Source: Bacillota bacterium (GTDB lineage Bacteria; Bacillota; Clostridia; Lachnospirales; Lachnospiraceae). From it: a stretch of 28,769 bases of DNA. The notes under the pieces are model-generated. The model had not been told where the DNA came from. It was given only the letters and a program-made list of their open reading frames with translations, and did no database searches. This document shows positions 24,398-28,769 of the stretch, in pieces (the stretch's first letter is position 1; each line of letters starts with the position of its first letter). The position numbers were made by a program, and so were the translations under genes. The stretch is from contig JAEYSV010000068.1 in the NCBI GenBank assembly GCA_023434365.1, positions 1 through 28,769 of the forward strand, read 5' to 3'.

Positions 24398-25954
24398 ATG
24401 ATGAATTATATTGATCGAAAGGATTATAAGGGGCCATCCAGATGCGTTACTACGAAAGTTGAAAGAATGAGTCCCGAGCTAAAGACCATTAATATCATTG
24501 TTGACAAAGACATAGATAAAAGAGTGATTAATGGTACATTGTTTGATAAATATTCTAGGCTTGAAAGAATTGATTACATAAGTAAGCAAAGTCTCATGGA
24601 ATTATATAATGTTTTCAAGGGCAATGGTGGAAATCTTGCAGAAGTACATATGACTGAGATTATGCAGAAGTTACATCAACAAAAACCTGAGTTTAGAGCA
24701 GTTGTGATAGCTTTAATGGCAGATCATATAAAAGAGGAGGGGTTTGTAGAATGGCTTGAAAAAATGTTAAACAATATCCCAGGATTACAAATTGTATATG
24801 TAACTTGTAAAAGCAAAATTGAACAGACTCTTTTGAGGCGATTTAATATAAATCATATAGGCAGTGTTTGGGGGATTGAATTTGATTATATTAATTATAT
24901 AAGTGAATGTTGGAGGGTTTTGTTTGGTGGTGGTTTAATAATGGATGCTGAGATAATTTTTCGAGGCATGATGAGCTTTGAAGAAGTTAATTGTGATAAC
25001 ATTGATAAGATTTTGTTGATATTAAAAGATAGGGCAAAGCAATCTAACCCGGATGAGATTCCAACTAAGAAAGACATTGATGAGTTACTTTATATTGATA
25101 AGTCCGCAATTGCATGGAAAGATAAGATGCATCAAATGATCGGTTTAGAGGATGTAAAGCAGCAATTAATTGAAATATTAATGACGATGTTGTATGATCA
25201 AAAAAGGAATGAGTTATATAAGGATTGTCGAATACAACCTGTTAGGATGGCTATTTCTGGGAACCCAGGTACTGGTAAAAGCATGATTATTTTATTAATA
25301 GCTTATGCATTGCAACAGGAAGGTTTCTTGAAAGGCAGAAATTATCATTATGTTAGTGCACGTGATATGATTAAAACACATGTGGGGGAAACGGAGCAGT
25401 ATATTAAAGAAATATTTGAAAAGTATCCATTAATCATCATTGATGAAATTGGTGGTTTAACTGAAGTGAAAGATGAATTTACGAATTCGTTAATTCAGAA
25501 TATGGTGTTTTATTTAGAAAACTCGCCTAATGTTCACGTTATTTTTGCTGGATATCAAAATGATGTTGAAAACTTCCTACAAAAGAATCCTGGATTACGG
25601 TCTAGAACAAAGAATTTTATACATATTGGTGACTATGATGAAAGAACATTAGTAAATATCTGCATTTCTATGTTAATGAAAGAACAATATACTTTTGAGT
25701 TGGAGAAAATTGAACCATTAATTACATCCTTTGTTGAAATAGTGTGCAAGCAAGAGGATTTTGGGAATGCTAGGTGTATGCGTAACTTAGTGGATGAAGT
25801 AATAGTCTGCAAAGCGTTTGAGTATGACCGTACTAAAGTAATTGATAGTGTGCTTTCTGAGGATATCGTGCAAAAGGCAATTGGCAGATACTTCGATAAG
25901 CAGTTTAAACCAAAGGAAGAAAAAATTATGTTAGGATTTGTAGCTAAGGTGTGA
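24398..25954 (+). CDS. CbxX/SpoVK-type AAA+ ATPase with unknown N-terminal domain
   Basis: A 518-residue AAA+ protein. The ATPase module begins about residue 245 with MIGLEDVKQQL, followed by Walker A GNPGTGKS at 288-295, SARDMIKTHVGETE, Walker B IIIDEIGG with Asp349-Glu350, then VHVIFAGYQNDVENFLQKNPGLRSR, which holds the sensor 1 region and arginine-finger segment typical of the CbxX/CfqX group. This group includes remodelling ATPases such as the Rubisco activase CbbX and SpoVK. The first 240 residues are not recognised and may bind the client. The start is one of two adjacent ATG codons after GGGAGGGTAGG. The client may be one of the neighbouring gene products; no defence role is established. 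Confidence 0.85.
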   Translation: MMNYIDRKDYKGPSRCVTTKVERMSPELKTINIIVDKDIDKRVINGTLFDKYSRLERIDYISKQSLMELYNVFKGNGGNLAEVHMTEIMQKLHQQKPEFRAVVIALMADHIKEEGFVEWLEKMLNNIPGLQIVYVTCKSKIEQTLLRRFNINHIGSVWGIEFDYINYISECWRVLFGGGLIMDAEIIFRGMMSFEEVNCDNIDKILLILKDRAKQSNPDEIPTKKDIDELLYIDKSAIAWKDKMHQMIGLEDVKQQLIEILMTMLYDQKRNELYKDCRIQPVRMAISGNPGTGKSMIILLIAYALQQEGFLKGRNYHYVSARDMIKTHVGETEQYIKEIFEKYPLIIIDEIGGLTEVKDEFTNSLIQNMVFYLENSPNVHVIFAGYQNDVENFLQKNPGLRSRTKNFIHIGDYDERTLVNICISMLMKEQYTFELEKIEPLITSFVEIVCKQEDFGNARCMRNLVDEVIVCKAFEYDRTKVIDSVLSEDIVQKAIGRYFDKQFKPKEEKIMLGFVAKV

Positions 25955-26042
25955 TCAGAATTCTTAAAAAGAGAATCACCATAATAAATGGAGGATAAAA
26001 AATAGTTATGGATTCCATGATATTAAGAAAGAAGGGGTATAT

Positions 26043-26912
26043 TTGATTATAGCTGCATATGCGGGAGTTGGAAAAACGTGGTTTGCTCAAAATGTTCCGG
26101 ACGCAAAAGATCTTGCAAGCATGCCGTATCAATATTTTATACAGGAAGATATGAAAAGTAATGAAGAGGTTGAAGCGTTAAAAGCAGCACCTTATTTGGT
26201 CACTAACCCTCTATTTCCGGATAATTATATTGCGGAAATTCTGAAATATGAAAAAATATTCACGTATGTACTTATTCCGCCAATTTTCCCGGTCTTAATG
26301 AATCTTTCTCGATATTATGGAAATTCATATATTTTATGCTATCCTTCCATTGATTGTAAGGATGCTTATATTGAAAGGTATAGGAAACGAGGTAACTCTG
26401 AAGAGTTTTTTAAAATATTTATTGAACAATGGGAGGGAAGAATTACTTTTCTCAAAAAAGCTATGAATGGAAAGCATATAGAATTAATGCCTGATGAGTA
26501 CCTGGTAGATGTAAAAAAGAGTATCGATAAAATCATTTTTCAAGAAAGTGTATATGATGATAAACTATATGATTCCGAGGTAAGTCGATTACAAAATTTG
26601 GTCATGAGTCGGAAAAAGGAACAGTTCTTTTTGATGGCGAGAAAGCGAGGTGAAGTCACCTGGGTTGTATTACAAATAAAGTATGGAGATTCACTTAAAT
26701 ACCTTGCTTATAATTTATCTAAGCTACTTTATAATAAAGGAATTGAAGTTCGCGTAGAAGAGTATCTTGATACTTGTGATAACAAATATATATTTCAAGT
26801 TACTTCATTAAAGGAAGAGTTTATCAAGAAACTTGAAATGGTGAGTGGCCTAAAGAATTCTTCGCTTTTGAGTAATTATTTAAGTTACTGCAAAAGAAGT
26901 TGCATACCATAA
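26043..26912 (+). CDS. P-loop nucleotide kinase-like protein (289 aa)
   Basis: Begins straight at the first beta strand and P-loop: IIAAYAGVGKT, with Gly10-Lys11-Thr12. The following AQNVPDAKDLASMPYQYF, later LCYPSIDCKDAYIERYRKRGNSEEFFK and LIPPIFPVLMNL, resemble phage-type nucleotide kinase-like ATPases with a lid region. Residues about 190-289 form an unrecognised C-terminal domain. The start is TTG 26043 with GAAGGGG upstream. An ATG at 26008 has GGAGG further up but reads into a stop at TGA after 12 codons; a single missing T could join it to this frame, giving a longer N-terminus. Part of the plus-strand cluster. Substrate unknown. Confidence 0.7.
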   Translation: MIIAAYAGVGKTWFAQNVPDAKDLASMPYQYFIQEDMKSNEEVEALKAAPYLVTNPLFPDNYIAEILKYEKIFTYVLIPPIFPVLMNLSRYYGNSYILCYPSIDCKDAYIERYRKRGNSEEFFKIFIEQWEGRITFLKKAMNGKHIELMPDEYLVDVKKSIDKIIFQESVYDDKLYDSEVSRLQNLVMSRKKEQFFLMARKRGEVTWVVLQIKYGDSLKYLAYNLSKLLYNKGIEVRVEEYLDTCDNKYIFQVTSLKEEFIKKLEMVSGLKNSSLLSNYLSYCKRSCIP

Positions 26913-26952
26913 ATGAAAATAGTTAGAAATATAATGTTTTTGGAGGAGTATT

Positions 26953-27258
26953 ATGGAAGAAGAAAAAAAGAAATTGATGCAGATATTAGAAAAGTATAAC
27001 GTTGAGTTTGCTTGGACCACTCGGATTACGGGAGCAGACACTATTGTTTATGCTTTTGTAAATGAGTTCCCTGATGAAAAGACGTGCAATGAGTTCGCCA
27101 TAGAATGTGATGCGCTACTAGGTAATGATATATATGAAATTACTTGTGCAGCATTTTTAATGAATGTTTCACTAAAGGAGAATGATGACTATCTGAGTAA
27201 TGACGAACTAGTAGGGCGCGGATTTTCATTGTTTTATACTAAAACTGTATTAAAGTGA
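26953..27258 (+). CDS. unknown 101-aa protein
   Basis: Starts at ATG after TTGGAGGAG. A small acidic alpha/beta protein with no recognised family: a Lys/Glu-rich first helix, two strands around DTIVYAFVNEF and a Cys-containing middle (FAIECDALLGNDIYEITCAAF). It lies 40 bases after the P-loop gene and on the same strand, so it is likely co-transcribed. Confidence 0.75.
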   Translation: MEEEKKKLMQILEKYNVEFAWTTRITGADTIVYAFVNEFPDEKTCNEFAIECDALLGNDIYEITCAAFLMNVSLKENDDYLSNDELVGRGFSLFYTKTVLK

Positions 27259-27306
27259 TATGGAAAAAGGTGAAAAGAAGCCTTATTCATTTTGAGGGGG
27301 TTGTTC

Positions 27307-27654
27307 ATGAAATATTACGTTAAGAATAAATCATTGACCGTAGCAATTCTAGACTATAATGAGAAAACAGATTTATACTCTATGGAGATCGTGGTACCTG
27401 AGGGATTTTTAGGACCAAGACAGAAAGTGTTCTTCACGGATACTATGTGCCGCTCATGGATGGATTCAAGGTTGACTCCGGAATATCAAAAGGGATATGA
27501 AGACTTCTGTGCTCGTTGTGGTGTCGATATAAATGATCCTAAACATAGAATTAAAATGTTTTTTGGGATTAAAGGTGCAAATGTACGTGATACTATGTGG
27601 GTGACTCAGAATGATTCAGATACCTATGAAGATTCACCGCATTGGGGGTTATAA
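27307..27654 (+). CDS. unknown 115-aa protein coupled to the HipA-like kinase
   Basis: I chose ATG 27307 because GAGGGGG ends a few bases before it; the longer TTG-started reading would begin inside that site. The sequence is beta-rich at the start (YYVKNKSLTVAILDYNEKTDLYSMEIVVPEGF) with a conserved-looking FFTDTMCRSWMDSRLTP and a CARCG pair. No family is recognised. Its stop is one base from the next start codon, so it is translated with the HipA-like kinase and may be its partner, in the way HipB or HipS-type partners accompany kinases. No helix-turn-helix is visible, so it is not an ordinary HipB. Confidence 0.75.
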   Translation: MKYYVKNKSLTVAILDYNEKTDLYSMEIVVPEGFLGPRQKVFFTDTMCRSWMDSRLTPEYQKGYEDFCARCGVDINDPKHRIKMFFGIKGANVRDTMWVTQNDSDTYEDSPHWGL

Positions 27655-27655
27655 T

Positions 27656-28393
27656 ATGTTAAATAGAACGAATTCCATACTTGCAATCAACGGTAAAAAT
27701 GAAAAGGAATTATTACAGTATGAAGGTAAATTAGTAGTGGTAAAGTCACCTATTCGAGAAGGTTGCTATGATACAATAGCAGAGGTTATGTGCTATAATT
27801 TGGCGCAGTACTTGGGTGTGCCTTGCTGTGAGGCAGGGTTATTGGATGATGGCAGATCTTATTCCGTGGTAGACCGGAATATTAGGGATAGTTTGTTGCC
27901 AGCAGAAGAGTATTTATCATTATCAGTCCCAGCCGTAGGAAAAGTGTTGGAGAGATTAGAGAGATTAGATGTTTCTAAGACTTTACTAAAGAGAGTTATA
28001 CAAATGTATTACTTTGATGTATTAACTCGACAGTTAGATCGTAATTTACTAAATTTTGCATTTGTAATTTCAGAGGAACTGCACACTCTGTACCCGCTAT
28101 TTGACAATGGGTTTTCTTTATTTTCCACGACTTCTTGTAACTATGAAAGTGCGTTTACCTCAGTGTCCGGTAAATCTTGTGTGATTCTCGGAGAATTGTA
28201 TGATTACACGAAGCGTCTTGGGATAGATATAGTTGATATTTTTTGTAATCCCTTGAATGAAGAAAGTATAAATGAGTTGTGGTCCTGGGTTCCGGAAGTA
28301 CAAGTGAATGGGAATAAAAAAGAAGATATAATTCAATGGGTAGTAGGAAGATACAATACAATTTGTACTAGTTTAAGGGCTTCCAACGAATGA
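27656..28393 (+). CDS. HipA-like Ser/Thr kinase
   Basis: A 245-residue protein with the kinase core of HipA-type toxins. Candidate catalytic residues are Lys30 (in KLVVVKSP), Glu43, the catalytic loop LDRNLLN with Asp128 and Asn133 (same D-x4-N spacing as HipA), and the metal-binding FDNG with Asp150. The N-terminal HipA subdomain is absent, so it is shorter than the 440-residue HipA and closer to compact HipA-like or HipT-like kinases. ATG 27656 follows TGGGGG; a longer reading into the previous gene is less likely. HipA phosphorylates glutamyl-tRNA synthetase; the target here is unknown. It is the last gene of the cluster, and a terminator follows. Confidence 0.75.
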   Translation: MLNRTNSILAINGKNEKELLQYEGKLVVVKSPIREGCYDTIAEVMCYNLAQYLGVPCCEAGLLDDGRSYSVVDRNIRDSLLPAEEYLSLSVPAVGKVLERLERLDVSKTLLKRVIQMYYFDVLTRQLDRNLLNFAFVISEELHTLYPLFDNGFSLFSTTSCNYESAFTSVSGKSCVILGELYDYTKRLGIDIVDIFCNPLNEESINELWSWVPEVQVNGNKKEDIIQWVVGRYNTICTSLRASNE

Positions 28394-28466
28394 TGAGAAG
28401 CTATCACTATTATGGAATTGTGTTCCATTTTGTTATGTTATATAATAATATAAAGTGTAGAAATAA

Positions 28467-28518
28467 GAACCCAAGCTAAATAACTTACATAGTACAAATA
28501 GCTTGGATTCGTCTTTTT
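28467..28518 (+). terminator. intrinsic terminator of the AAA+/HipA-like cluster
   Basis: GAA-C-CCAAGCTA (28467-28478) pairs with TAGCTTGG-A-TTC (28499-28510) with one internal mismatch and a 20-base loop. A run of six T follows at 28513-28518. It is 75 bases after the last stop codon. Confidence 0.7.
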
Positions 28519-28769
28519 TCTACAGAGATAGAGCCTATTTTCATTTTTTCACCGTATTGTTTTTCATAATAAAGGATCTGGTTTCTTTTTTTGGGACATC
28601 TGGGATGATATACAGTTTTTGTAACGATTAAGGTATATACAAATATGATCTCTCGGAATCTTGAGTGATTATACCAGCGATACTGGCAACGAACTTTGAA
28701 AAGCAAATATTATCCAGAATAAAAAATAAAATGAAAAAATGAACATGAGAAATAGACATAACTGTAATT

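Noticed and set aside
28485..28706. 73-residue minus-strand ORF at the right edge
   Set aside because: It overlaps the plus-strand terminator, has no ribosome binding site and no recognisable domain. The final 250 bases otherwise show no gene.

Overview
The window is AT-rich, with tightly packed genes, strong AGGAGG-type ribosome binding sites and TTGACA/TATAAT-like promoters. Together with the protein types this suggests a low-GC Firmicute, most likely a clostridial Lachnospiraceae relative; that placement is inference, as no rRNA or tRNA is present. The window reads as an accessory region (defence island) built from several imported modules and scarred by IS3-family remnants.

Layout. (1) 297-4149: a small membrane peptide, a C39-peptidase ABC transporter and an HlyD-type adaptor, translationally coupled, forming a bacteriocin/peptide export module. 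(2) 4368-4697: a decayed IS3-family transposase. (3) 7556-4805, minus strand: an AAA ATPase and a DUF4435 (TOPRIM-like) protein, the architecture of PARIS-type anti-phage systems. (4) 7557-9982: IS debris, small ORFs, a serine resolvase preceded by a long perfect inverted repeat, and a YdjM-like membrane protein. (5) 10073-14512: a promoter and operator-like dyad, the type I methyltransferase subunit hsdM, an ATPase ending in a HEPN RNase-like domain, and a broken tyrosine recombinase. hsdS and hsdR are not in the window. (6) 14513-15187: an internally deleted IS3-family element that interrupts the recombinase. (7) 15290-20865: a two-gene operon encoding an endonuclease IV-like TIM barrel fused to a large unknown domain, followed by a tandem-DUF262 (GmrS-like) protein without a visible HNH nuclease. 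(8) 23673-21076, minus strand: an 865-residue GTPase-like P-loop protein. (9) 24001-28393: a six-gene plus-strand cluster with a CbxX-type AAA+ ATPase, a P-loop kinase-like protein, three unknown small proteins and a HipA-like kinase, driven by a consensus promoter with an adjoining palindromic operator.

How they may work together. The PARIS-like pair, hsdM with the HEPN-ATPase, the TIM-barrel/DUF262 pair and the GTPase-like protein are all plausible anti-phage modules placed side by side. The pair at 15290-20865 is the best candidate for an undescribed system: one partner carries a nearly complete endonuclease IV metal site and the other carries two copies of the DUF262 nucleotide-binding fold found in modification-dependent restriction enzymes. 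None of these functions has been tested here; all rest on motifs read by eye.
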